NCBI RefSeq assembly: GCF_003952485.1
Contig: NZ_CP034447.1
Location: 5,098,501 to 5,162,500, forward strand
DNA length: 64,000 bases
Direction: 5' to 3'
From: Mesorhizobium sp. M1E.F.Ca.ET.045.02.1.1
Lineage (GTDB): Bacteria > Pseudomonadota > Alphaproteobacteria > Rhizobiales > Rhizobiaceae
Below, in pieces: positions 8,806 to 17,543 of this stretch; the stretch's first letter is position 1, and every line of letters starts with the position of its first letter. Both the position numbers and the translations under genes were made by a program. The notes under the pieces were generated by a model. That model made no database searches. It saw only the letters and a program-made list of their open reading frames with translations, and had not been told where the DNA came from.

Positions 8806-11163
8806 ATGGGCTGGTTCCTGATCGGCGCGGCGTTGGTTGCGTGGCTGATCTATCGGGGAAGCAAGCAAAATCTCGCGGAGGCGACACCACAGAGGTTGCG
8901 CCAACCTGCTGCGGAAAGGCTTGCTTCGAAGAACGATCGCGCTGACCCCCCGAAGCAGCCTTGGCAGGACCCTCGATCTCACCCCGACAGGCGCTTCACT
9001 GATGGAAGCAACCAGTGGGAACGGCGCCCGGTCACGGCTAGCATGCTCGCAGGCGATAGCGGCCGCCAGCCCAAGCTTCCGGCGAAATGGATAGCTTCTG
9101 GAGAAGGCGTTCGGGTGGCCGGAGTCTCAATCAACTCCGGCATGTTCTATCTCGGCGGATCCTTCGCCGGAAAACCCGGTGCAGAAAACTGCCTGGTTGA
9201 TCCAACTTGTCAGGTCGGCTCCATAAGAGGTGACCCTGAAGGCAACACGTTGCCTTATTGGCCATCATATCATTCGATCTCCCCGGGGGCGCGCCGGACC
9301 TACCTCGAATGGCTTGCAGGGGGCAGGAACGATCCTTCGATCGGCATAGGCTACATTTTCATATTCTTCTATGGCCTCGAACGTCGTCTCTTCATCGACG
9401 AGGCGAGGAACGAGGCGTCGGCGATGGCAGCGGAGGTCCGGCGCCTTCTCGCGCTCCATGGCGAGAACTACTCCTTTAAGGGCTACGCGTCGAAGTTCCT
9501 GGACGTGGCGGATTTGATGGCGAACCCGGACATCTCCCGCCCGGCACTCTCGCCGGATCTGAGGAGCGGCTACGAGATGCCGCTGTCCGTAAGGCTGCAT
9601 CTCGGACGAAAGCTGGGCTCCAAGCTTCCTTTCGACAGCACCGACGCGCTTCTGTGGGTATTGTCCCTTCCGGACACGCAGCTCCGCACGCCCGCATCCA
9701 GATGCTTCGAGGAACTCGCCGAACTGTGGCACGTGCGGTTCGCGTCGCGCTATCCGGACGGGCTGAAGGTCAATTCGCCAAGGACCAAGATCAAAGTCGA
9801 ATACAGAGCGGCGAGCGGAGGCTTCGGGGGCAGGGTGGACCTGTCGGATAGCGAGCTCGGACCGCTTCCCGATGTCGCTGCCCTTTCCGCGCCAATCGAT
9901 GGACTGAGAGACCTTCTCAACGCCTGTACCGACGAGCTTGCCGCCTACAGCCGTCTTCTTGGGAAGAAACCTGAGGCAAAGGACACCGTCGAGGCAGCTT
10001 TCCTGTTGCCCAAGGAGATCCTGACGTCCGGCTCGGGGACCGGAGCCGCGGCGCTCAAGCGCGTTGACGGTCTTTTTGGCGATCACAGGATCGCAGGGGT
10101 CAAGGTGGCGCGACTGGCGCAAGCCCTGGGAATGGAAATCCCGCCCAAGGGAAAACTCGGCGCCGGCCTGTGCAACCAGATCGGCGCCTTGATGGACAAG
10201 CTGGATGTCGGGTTCGAGCCGGACCGCAGGTACGGCTCGCGCGGCCTGGAAGCCGACGGCTATATCCTGCTGTTCAAGGCGAAGGAAGGAGCGCCCGTGG
10301 ACGGCGAGTCCGCCGCCTATGGTGCCGCCAGAGCGATGGTGGAGGTGGCGGCGCTGGCAGCCGTTTCCGACGGAAAGGTCGAGCCCAGCGAATTCGAGTC
10401 GATCAAGGCGGACATCCGTTCGTTCCCCGGCGTGGGCGGCGTCGAGCGCGGAAGGCTCATGGCGTACGCCAGCACGCTTCTCAGGGACCCGGCAGCGCAG
10501 CAATCCGCCATCAAGAAATTGGGCAACATCGGTGCGGATGCCCGTGCCAGCGTCGTCCGGGCGGCCTTGTCGGCAGTCCTGGCGGATGGCCACGCGGCTC
10601 CTGACGAGGTCAAGTTCCTCGAGCGGCTGTACAAGGCGCTCGGCTACCCGGTGGACGATCTGTATTCCGCCCTCCATCGCGGGTCGGTCGCGTTGGACGA
10701 GCCCGTCGCCGTCGCTCCGGAGACGCGGGCAACCGGCGTTCCGATCCCCGCGCAGCCTCCTGCATCCCCCTCGGGCGGTGTCAGGATAGATCATGGTCGC
10801 CTGGAGCGGATCAAATCGGAGACCTCGGCCGTGTCGGAGCTTCTCGCGGGCATCTTCATCGAAGAGGAGCCGACAGCCTCTCCGCCTCAGGTCAGGGAAC
10901 CTGTAGCTTCGGAAGGGAAGTTCGCCGGTCTCGATGGCGCTCATGCCACGTTGCTGAGCCTTCTGGCCGAGAGCGGCGGACTTGACCGGCAGGCGTTCGA
11001 AGACGAGGCACGGAAGCTTCGGCTGTTGCCTGACGGAGCGATCGAAACGATAAACGAATGGGGCTTCGACAGGTTCGACGAACCATTAGTCGATGGCGAC
11101 GAACGCGTTTCGGTCGCCGAGCATCTCAGGGACAAACTGCAACAGGTGAGGGTGGAAGCATGA
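8806..11163 (+). CDS. TerB-N / TerB / TerB-C domain protein with N-terminal membrane anchor
   Basis: A 785-residue protein starting after GGGGGGA. Residues 1-18 (GWFLIGAALVAWLIY) form one membrane helix, followed by a polar linker. TerB-N spans about 93-300, marked by VSINSGMFYLGG, RRTYLEWLAGGRNDP and the FYGLERRLFID motif. A TerB helical domain lies near 504-628 (AAVSDGKVEPSEF and LSAVLADGHAAPDEVKFLE, each acidic-rich, metal-binding type). A TerB-C domain occupies about 705-785. TerB-N/TerB-C proteins are known from tellurite-resistance and defence-type contexts and are thought to sense signals at the membrane. It overlaps the BrxD-like gene by four bases, so the products probably act together. 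Confidence 0.87.
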   Translation: MGWFLIGAALVAWLIYRGSKQNLAEATPQRLRQPAAERLASKNDRADPPKQPWQDPRSHPDRRFTDGSNQWERRPVTASMLAGDSGRQPKLPAKWIASGEGVRVAGVSINSGMFYLGGSFAGKPGAENCLVDPTCQVGSIRGDPEGNTLPYWPSYHSISPGARRTYLEWLAGGRNDPSIGIGYIFIFFYGLERRLFIDEARNEASAMAAEVRRLLALHGENYSFKGYASKFLDVADLMANPDISRPALSPDLRSGYEMPLSVRLHLGRKLGSKLPFDSTDALLWVLSLPDTQLRTPASRCFEELAELWHVRFASRYPDGLKVNSPRTKIKVEYRAASGGFGGRVDLSDSELGPLPDVAALSAPIDGLRDLLNACTDELAAYSRLLGKKPEAKDTVEAAFLLPKEILTSGSGTGAAALKRVDGLFGDHRIAGVKVARLAQALGMEIPPKGKLGAGLCNQIGALMDKLDVGFEPDRRYGSRGLEADGYILLFKAKEGAPVDGESAAYGAARAMVEVAALAAVSDGKVEPSEFESIKADIRSFPGVGGVERGRLMAYASTLLRDPAAQQSAIKKLGNIGADARASVVRAALSAVLADGHAAPDEVKFLERLYKALGYPVDDLYSALHRGSVALDEPVAVAPETRATGVPIPAQPPASPSGGVRIDHGRLERIKSETSAVSELLAGIFIEEEPTASPPQVREPVASEGKFAGLDGAHATLLSLLAESGGLDRQAFEDEARKLRLLPDGAIETINEWGFDRFDEPLVDGDERVSVAEHLRDKLQQVRVEA

Positions 11164-12479
11164 CGGCTTCGACGACTATCAAGACGCGGGATCGCGACGC
11201 CATTCTGCAGGCGCTCGCCGCCGGGGTCGTCCCCAAGACGGGACTTCGTCATGTGCAGGTGGGCCGCGCGGCCGAGGTGGGGGCTCTGGTCCGCGATATC
11301 GACCGCATCTGCGATGGCGGAGCCGCGATCCGTTTCGTGATCGGAGAATATGGGGCAGGCAAGACGTTCTTCCTCAACCTCGTGCGCCTGGTTGCACTCG
11401 AGCGCAAATGCGTCACGATCCATGCCGACCTCGCGCCGGACCGCAGGATTCATGCGACGGCAGGCCAGGCGAGGGGACTCTATGCCGAAGCCGTCAGAAA
11501 CATGGCGACGCGGACCCGGCCCGACGGCGGCGCACTGCCGAGCGTGGTCGAGCGCTTCGTGACGGACTGCATCCAGGAGGCGGGACAAGCGAGTGTACCT
11601 GTCGAGCGCATCATCGACCAGCGTCTCGCGCACCTGCAGGAACACGTCGGCGGCTATGACTACGCGACGGTGCTGAAGGCCTACTGGAAAGGAGGCGAGG
11701 AGGGCGACGAGGTCCTCAAGGCCTCGGCCCTCCGGTGGCTGCGAGGAGAGTACTCCACGAAGACAGAGGCGCGCCAGGCGCTTGGCGTCCGCAACATCAT
11801 CGATGACGACAACGTCTATGATTCCCTCAAGCTGCTGGCAGCGTTCGTGAAGCTTGCAGGATACGCTGGACTGTTCGTCGTCTTCGACGAAATGGTGAAC
11901 CTGTACAAGCTTCAGAGCGCCCAGGCTCGCAACCAGAATTTCGAGCAGGTCCTGCGCATGCTCAACGATGTGCTTCAGGGCAATTTCGGCGGCTTCGGTT
12001 TCGCGTTCGGCGGCACGCCGGAGTTCCTCATGGACACCCGCCGGGGCCTTTACAGCTACTCCGCCCTGCAGTCCCGCCTTTCCGAGAATGCGTTTGCGAC
12101 GAGCGGCCTGGTCGATCTTTCCGGTCCGGTGCTGCGCCTCCAAAGCCTCACGCCCGAGGACCTTCTGATCCTTCTTTCAAATATCCGAGGCGTGTTTGCC
12201 TCCGGCGACCCGGCCAAGAATCTCGTTCCGGACGAAGCCCTTCCAGCGTTCATGGAGCATTGCAACAAGCACGTCGGCGACGCCTACTTCAGGACGCCGC
12301 GGAACACGATAAAGGCGTTCGTGCAGTTTCTGGCAATCCTTGAGCAGAATCCTGGAACCGAATGGGCGAGCCTGGTGGGCGGCGTCGATATCGCGCCGGA
12401 TGCCGAAAGCTCTTCGGCGGACGAGAGCGAGGGCGAAACCGCGGGTGGGGATGAGGATCTTGCCACCGTCAGGCTCTGA
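11160..12479 (+). CDS. BrxD-like ATP-binding protein (DUF2791 family)
   Basis: A 439-residue P-loop ATPase. Walker A is GEYGAGKTF near residue 60; Walker B is LFVVFDEMVNL near 240; VQVGRAAEV near 37 and a long helical C-terminal half match the DUF2791 family, whose best known member is BrxD of BREX type 2. The start is ATG 11160, overlapping the TerB stop as ATGA, better than a longer frame from 11058. BrxD partners the BrxHI helicase, and here the helicase gene follows with a 29-base overlap. No pglX methylase, pglZ phosphatase or pglY is in the window, so this is not a standard BREX locus. The acidic tail (about 420-437) is notable. Confidence 0.85.
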   Translation: MTASTTIKTRDRDAILQALAAGVVPKTGLRHVQVGRAAEVGALVRDIDRICDGGAAIRFVIGEYGAGKTFFLNLVRLVALERKCVTIHADLAPDRRIHATAGQARGLYAEAVRNMATRTRPDGGALPSVVERFVTDCIQEAGQASVPVERIIDQRLAHLQEHVGGYDYATVLKAYWKGGEEGDEVLKASALRWLRGEYSTKTEARQALGVRNIIDDDNVYDSLKLLAAFVKLAGYAGLFVVFDEMVNLYKLQSAQARNQNFEQVLRMLNDVLQGNFGGFGFAFGGTPEFLMDTRRGLYSYSALQSRLSENAFATSGLVDLSGPVLRLQSLTPEDLLILLSNIRGVFASGDPAKNLVPDEALPAFMEHCNKHVGDAYFRTPRNTIKAFVQFLAILEQNPGTEWASLVGGVDIAPDAESSSADESEGETAGGDEDLATVRL

Positions 12480-14682
12480 AGCGCCCTCCGGATTCGACAG
12501 GCTTCACGAAACGATCCGGCGCTGGATCTGGGAGCGTAAGTGGGAGGAACTCCGCGATGTCCAGGACAAGGCGATCGCCGCGATCCTGGGCGGCGGGAAC
12601 GACGTCCTGATCGCGGCCGCCACGGCGGCTGGGAAAACGGAAGCCGCCTTCTTGCCAATCCTGACGAAAGTGGCGGCGCGGACGGAGCCGGGAGTGTCGG
12701 TGCTCTACGTGAGCCCGCTCAAGGCGTTGATCAACGACCAGTTCCGGCGCCTGGACGACCTCTGCGAGCGAATGGAGATCGATGTCGTCCGATGGCATGG
12801 GGATGCGCCGCAAGGTGCCAAGCAGCGGACGAGACGCGATCCGCGCGGCGTGGTCCTGATAACTCCGGAATCCATTGAGGCGATGCTCCTGCGTCGTCCT
12901 GGCGATGCGAGGAGGATGCTGGGCACGTTGGACTTCATCGTCATCGATGAACTGCATGCCTTTCTGAGCGGGCCGCGCGGCCTCCACCTGGCGACCTTGC
13001 TGCGGCGGCTCGATGCCTTGTCCGTGGAACCAGCAAGGAGGATCGGGCTGTCGGCCACGATAGGCGACCTGTCCGTTGCCGCCGGCTGGCTGAACCCGGC
13101 ATCGCCATCGTCCGTTTCGATCGTGGAGTCCTCGGCCGACGCTCCTGAGCTAAGGCTCCAGGTGCGGGCGTACGCGGATGGCGAGGACGCCGAAGAGATC
13201 GACGGGCTGGAGGCGGAGGAGAAGCCAGTCGCGCTCGACTTCATCGCCGACCATATGTTCGCGACGCTTCGCGGAGCGAACAACCTTGTATTCGCCGGGT
13301 CGCGTAGGCGCGTGGAAGCCCTGGCGGACAGATTGCGGACGCGATCCGAGAATGGCGGTGTTCCGAACGAGTTCTTTCCCCATCATGGCAGCCTCTCGAA
13401 GGAATTGCGCGAGGAGCTCGAAGACAGGCTGAAGCAGTCCAACCTGCCCACGACGGCGGTCGCGACGACGACGCTGGAACTCGGCATCGATATCGGATCG
13501 ATCAAGTCCGTGGCCCAGGTCGGGGCGCCGCGATCCCTCGCGTCGCTTCGCCAACGTCTGGGACGCAGCGGCCGGCGGCGCGGCGTTCCTGCAATCCTTC
13601 GCATGTACGTGCGGGAACGAAATCTCGGACAGGATTCCGACCCACTCGATCATCTGAGGCTGGAGACGGTACGTGCAGTTGCCGCCGTGCGCCTGCTCGT
13701 CGCGAAGTTCGTCGAGCCACCTTCCGTCGTCGACGCCGTTGCGACGGTTGCGCTTCACCAGACGCTCTCCGTGATCGCACAGGAGGGCGGGCTGCGCGCT
13801 GATCGCCTTTTCGAGACGATATGCTCGGGCGGTCCGCTTTCCGTTTTGGGAAAGGGCGACTATGTCGATCTGCTGCGCGGCATGGCTTCGGCGGACAATC
13901 GGCTGCTGGAGCAGGCGCCTGATGGTACCGTCATGCTCGGTGAAATCGGGGAGCGGCTTACGGCTGGCCGTGACTTCTATGCCGTGTTTTCGACGGACGA
14001 GGAGTGGCGGATCGTCTGCGGCGGGCGAACGCTTGGCGCCATCCCGATCTCGAACCCGGTCGCTGTTGGAGTGGTGATCGCGTTCGCCGGGCAGCGCTGG
14101 CGCATCGCATCGGTGGACGACCGCAGCAAGGTGCTCGAGGTCGAGCGGCATCGGTCCGGAAAGATTCCTCAGTTCGACAACGTGATGAGCGAACCCGTCC
14201 ACGACAGGCTATCGGCCGAGATGCGGGCGGTGCTGGAAGGTGACGACGTTCCAGCGTATCTCGACATGGCCGCCGCCGACTTCCTGCGCCAGGGGAGGGA
14301 AGCCTATCTGGAGCTCGGATTGCGGCAGACCCGATTCCTGCCGGCAGGGAACGATACGCACGTCCTGACCTGGAGAGGTACTGAAGCCAATGCCGTTCTC
14401 GCCTTCACGCTGGTTTCGGCAGGTCTTGAATGCGCGCCGCACGAAGTGGGCGTGACAGTTCTGGAGACTACGCCTGAAGAAGCCGAAGCGGTCCTTCGCC
14501 AGGTAGCCGAGCGCCCACCAGATATTCAGTCCGTTTCGGAGTTCGTCGAGAACCTCGAGACGGCGAGGTTCGACGGAATGGTCCCTGAGCCACTTTTGAG
14601 AAGGCTATGGGCCAAGGCGCGCGCGAACATAGGGAAAGAGATCGGGGCGGTCGCGGGAGGATTGTTCGATCAGCACGGCTGA
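12451..14682 (+). CDS. BrxHI / Lhr-like DEAD/DEAH-box helicase
   Basis: A 743-residue superfamily 2 helicase. Motif I is ATAAGKTEAAF near residue 57, motif II DELH near 166, motif III SATIGD, and the second RecA domain carries HHGSLSKELREELE, TLELGIDIG and LRQRLGRSGRRRG. This order and the Lhr-type spacing match BrxHI helicases. The chosen ATG at 12451 has GGGTGGGG just before it and overlaps the ATPase gene by 29 bases; upstream in-frame starts only translate the ATPase in the wrong frame. With its neighbour it forms the BrxD-BrxHI pair typical of BREX type 2, here without the rest of BREX. Confidence 0.87.
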   Translation: MRILPPSGSEAPSGFDRLHETIRRWIWERKWEELRDVQDKAIAAILGGGNDVLIAAATAAGKTEAAFLPILTKVAARTEPGVSVLYVSPLKALINDQFRRLDDLCERMEIDVVRWHGDAPQGAKQRTRRDPRGVVLITPESIEAMLLRRPGDARRMLGTLDFIVIDELHAFLSGPRGLHLATLLRRLDALSVEPARRIGLSATIGDLSVAAGWLNPASPSSVSIVESSADAPELRLQVRAYADGEDAEEIDGLEAEEKPVALDFIADHMFATLRGANNLVFAGSRRRVEALADRLRTRSENGGVPNEFFPHHGSLSKELREELEDRLKQSNLPTTAVATTTLELGIDIGSIKSVAQVGAPRSLASLRQRLGRSGRRRGVPAILRMYVRERNLGQDSDPLDHLRLETVRAVAAVRLLVAKFVEPPSVVDAVATVALHQTLSVIAQEGGLRADRLFETICSGGPLSVLGKGDYVDLLRGMASADNRLLEQAPDGTVMLGEIGERLTAGRDFYAVFSTDEEWRIVCGGRTLGAIPISNPVAVGVVIAFAGQRWRIASVDDRSKVLEVERHRSGKIPQFDNVMSEPVHDRLSAEMRAVLEGDDVPAYLDMAAADFLRQGREAYLELGLRQTRFLPAGNDTHVLTWRGTEANAVLAFTLVSAGLECAPHEVGVTVLETTPEEAEAVLRQVAERPPDIQSVSEFVENLETARFDGMVPEPLLRRLWAKARANIGKEIGAVAGGLFDQHG

Positions 14683-14748
14683 ATTCGGCCGTTGCAGAAA
14701 GAAACCCCAGCCTCGATCGCGAGCAATCGCATTAGGAAGCGTGGCGCC

Positions 14749-16674
14749 ATGTCGGGGATGGAGCGAGGTAGCAGCGAAGAAATTGTGGGCGCTCGGCGGG
14801 AGACTCCGATCACCCTTGCCGAATTGGTGTCTTGCACAGCGGACGGCAAGCGACTTGTCGCGGAACTCATCGACACAGGTTTGCCAGTCCATATCGATGA
14901 TGTTGAATCAGGTCTTGCATGCCGATGCGTTTGCTCTGGTTGTGGTAGGCGCGTGATCGCGCACAAGGGACCCTATAGGCGACATTTCCAGCATGCGGCC
15001 GAAGCGGATGGGGCGACCTGCAGTTCCGCAGGCGAGACTGCGCTCCACAAGTTCGCCAAGGAGACACTTCAACGGGCACTCAAGTTGCGACTAGAGGGCC
15101 TGACGGAGAGCGATGGCCGGCACTCAGTTGTAGTGGTGAAGGAACAAGAGTTCGAGTTCGACGACGCCGTGCTCGAAAAGCGGGAAGGTGACATCGTCCC
15201 TGACGTGGTCTGCCGGAAAGGAGACCGCATTCTCTATGTCGAGTTCAAGGTCACGCACGGTTGCGACTCGGAGAAGCTGGAGAAACTCAGGCGCCTGGGC
15301 GTGGGTGCGATTGAGATCGATCTTTCCCGTTACCGGGACTGCCCGCTGGCGGAGCTCGGGAACGCAATCCTGACTGAAGCGCCACGGGTCTGGCTCCACA
15401 ATCCAAAGATTCCAGCTGCCAGGAACCGACTGGCGGAACTTGAGCGCGAGAGACTGGCCGCCATTGATGAAAAGGCGCGTGAGCTGCTTGCAAAGCTACC
15501 GACGTTGCCGGGTCCGGCCAGCACGGTGGGGGCGTGGGAGGAGGCCGCAGCCCTGCGTGGCCTGGCGGACGCCGTTTCCCCGGGGCGGCGGGCTATCGGA
15601 TTCGCCGTGAGGGAACAGGAGTGGAAGTCCTTAGTCCTTCTGCAGTTCGGCCTGGTCGCGGAGAATGGCTTCACCGTCAAGGAAGCCTATGCGGCTATCA
15701 AGAAAGAAGGCTGGGTCGCGCGTCCTTTGGCATTCGTGAGCGACGAGGTCGCTGACGGACTGCGTCGCGTGGCCGGCGACATCGTGACTCCTTGGGAGGC
15801 ATTGGCCGAATTCATTGAGAAGATGAAGAAGGCCGGCATGCTTATGGTGTCGGGTCCAGGTCGCAGGCTCCACGGCGGGCGGTTGCTCCGCACGACGATA
15901 CGCTTCGCGATCGAGACAAGGGAACGTCCGGCCCGGCGGACAGAGGAATTGAATCAGCTCGTCGACCGAATCCTCCTGCGCGTCAGGAAGGCCCACAAGG
16001 AAAATTTCGATTTCCGCACCTGGCTCACCTCGGACATCGGCGACGGGACAATCCCGGCTGCCACCGTCGCTTCCGAAACCGAGGACAGCTTCGATCTGCT
16101 GGTGGAGAGACTCTCCACACTGAGCAAGGGCATGTCCTCGTACCCGCCTCACGTGCCAGACGGCATGACATTGGGACTTCCGGTGCTCGACGAGGTTGCC
16201 GACAGGGAGAAGTCGCGGCGCGAATCCGAAGATCGCAGGGACCGGGAAGCGGCCGAGACGGTTAAACGGGAGGCTGACGACAGGGAGTCGAGGTTGCTTA
16301 GGCCAGCAACGGCCGCGATGGGTGCGGAAGCGGCCGGAGGATGGATGGATCTCCCCCGGGACGATCTCCAGGGGGTGTCGCCCAGGGCGATGGCGCGCCG
16401 ATCCGAGGCTGACTTCTGGAAAGCCGTCGATGCACTCGACCGTTGGCGCGAAGCCCAACGGATTGAAATCGAGCGCGAGGAACTCAAGGCGGATTCCTTG
16501 GCGAAGCTTCGCAAGGCTGCCCGCGCCGACTTCAAGAGGGACGACTACGCCGACCTTTGGGTGCGGCAGCCCCACAAAGGCTTGAGCGGCACAAAGCCGG
16601 AAGAGTATTGCGTGGACGATGCTACGCTGGCTGCCTGCCTAGCTCTGTTGCCGGGTTCTCTTAGGCGCCGATGA
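14749..16674 (+). CDS. CoiA-like zinc-finger/nuclease domain protein with long helical tail
   Basis: A 641-residue protein. Residues about 15-200 resemble competence protein CoiA: CRCVCSGCGRRVIAHKG (zinc-binding cysteines), YRRHFQHA, ETALHKFAKETLQ, then IVPDVV and VEFKVTHGCDSEKLEKL, a D..ExK arrangement of the PD-(D/E)XK fold. The rest is helical and charged, with ERERLAAIDEKARELLAKL and further coiled-coil-like stretches. It follows the helicase gene after 66 bases on the same strand and is probably the fourth gene of the operon. ATG 14749 is preferred because AGGAAG precedes it; a TTG at 14692 is the alternative. A role as the DNA-cutting effector is an inference. Confidence 0.65.
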   Translation: MSGMERGSSEEIVGARRETPITLAELVSCTADGKRLVAELIDTGLPVHIDDVESGLACRCVCSGCGRRVIAHKGPYRRHFQHAAEADGATCSSAGETALHKFAKETLQRALKLRLEGLTESDGRHSVVVVKEQEFEFDDAVLEKREGDIVPDVVCRKGDRILYVEFKVTHGCDSEKLEKLRRLGVGAIEIDLSRYRDCPLAELGNAILTEAPRVWLHNPKIPAARNRLAELERERLAAIDEKARELLAKLPTLPGPASTVGAWEEAAALRGLADAVSPGRRAIGFAVREQEWKSLVLLQFGLVAENGFTVKEAYAAIKKEGWVARPLAFVSDEVADGLRRVAGDIVTPWEALAEFIEKMKKAGMLMVSGPGRRLHGGRLLRTTIRFAIETRERPARRTEELNQLVDRILLRVRKAHKENFDFRTWLTSDIGDGTIPAATVASETEDSFDLLVERLSTLSKGMSSYPPHVPDGMTLGLPVLDEVADREKSRRESEDRRDREAAETVKREADDRESRLLRPATAAMGAEAAGGWMDLPRDDLQGVSPRAMARRSEADFWKAVDALDRWREAQRIEIEREELKADSLAKLRKAARADFKRDDYADLWVRQPHKGLSGTKPEEYCVDDATLAACLALLPGSLRRR

Positions 16675-16801
16675 CCGCGACGGTGGCCAATGCGTACTCC
16701 AACAAGGGACGAAATTATCGATCGCAACAAGACTATTCGAACCGCGAGGCTGAGGCCGGTTCACGTTTCCAAAGCTTGCCGAGCGAGCGTTGGGCGGCCC
16801 T

Positions 16802-17323
16802 TCACATAGATATCTTCGCGCGATGATCGCGCATTCGCCGGGCGGCTCTCTCCGCGTCAAGCCTTCTCAACAGAGCTTCCTTGCGCCTGTCGTTAGCGGC
16901 GATGTCCGCCTCGGTTTGGGTGATCGGGCGAGCAAGGTCGGCATCGTTGTAGTATCGCCCCTCTTCGAACGGCGATTCTGGCGGCGCGAACTTCACCTTG
17001 TAGATGAGGAACCCCAACAAGCTCTCGCCGGTGAGCCGCCTGATGTCGTCGGGGAGGTATACCTCCTTGTAGGCTTGCATGAAGTCGACTCCCTGCCTTT
17101 CGGCTGATGGCTCCGGCAGTTTCTTGATTGCCAGGTCGAGCTGATCGGCAGGGATGCCGACCATGACCCGGTACGAATGCCTGGAGTTCGACACCGTCAG
17201 CTCCCAGAAAGGCGGAAACCTCGGATCGTAGAACTCGTTGCGCCGGAAGTGGACGACGAAGTTAGGAGTATGTCGGGTCCCCTCGAGGCCCTCTACCCCA
17301 TTGTTGTTGCCCCTCTGGTTCAT
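16802..17323 (-). CDS. hypothetical protein, unknown function
   Basis: A 173-residue soluble protein with no motif I recognise. It has an aromatic/charged N-terminal half (FVVHFRRNEFYDPRFPPFWE), a middle SYRVMVGIPADQLDLAIKKL, and an arginine-rich helical C-terminus (NDRRKEALLRRLDAERAAR). I start at the ATG at 17323; an in-frame extension to 17395 lacks support. It converges on the CoiA-like gene and is divergent from the dGTPase, so it is a lone leftward cargo gene. Confidence 0.5.
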   Translation of the reverse strand: MNQRGNNNGVEGLEGTRHTPNFVVHFRRNEFYDPRFPPFWELTVSNSRHSYRVMVGIPADQLDLAIKKLPEPSAERQGVDFMQAYKEVYLPDDIRRLTGESLLGFLIYKVKFAPPESPFEEGRYYNDADLARPITQTEADIAANDRRKEALLRRLDAERAARRMRDHRAKISM

Positions 17324-17543
17324 TGTTCGCCCTGTCCACTCGCTCGTCCCAGCCGTTGTCGCGGGCCCGGCTGCAAGTTTCAAAGCGACCGTCAATTCTA
17401 ACGGCGGCCCTTTCGGCAGAGTGCTTCGTCGTTCGACAAATGTCGGATGATGGCGGCAGGCGAGACCGGCTAGTTGTCACGAACCTTTTTACAACCAAAT
17501 CTGAGCTATCCCCTTTCCAGAAAATCAAGCTGGAGGGTGGGAA

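Noticed and set aside
9265..10944. Leftward 559-codon frame opposite the TerB gene
   Set aside because: No motif, shadow composition, and the TerB-N/TerB/TerB-C domains are clear on the plus strand.
16675..16801. Transposon end near the CoiA-like gene
   Set aside because: Searched by eye for TGT-starting repeats that match sequence near tnsA; none found.
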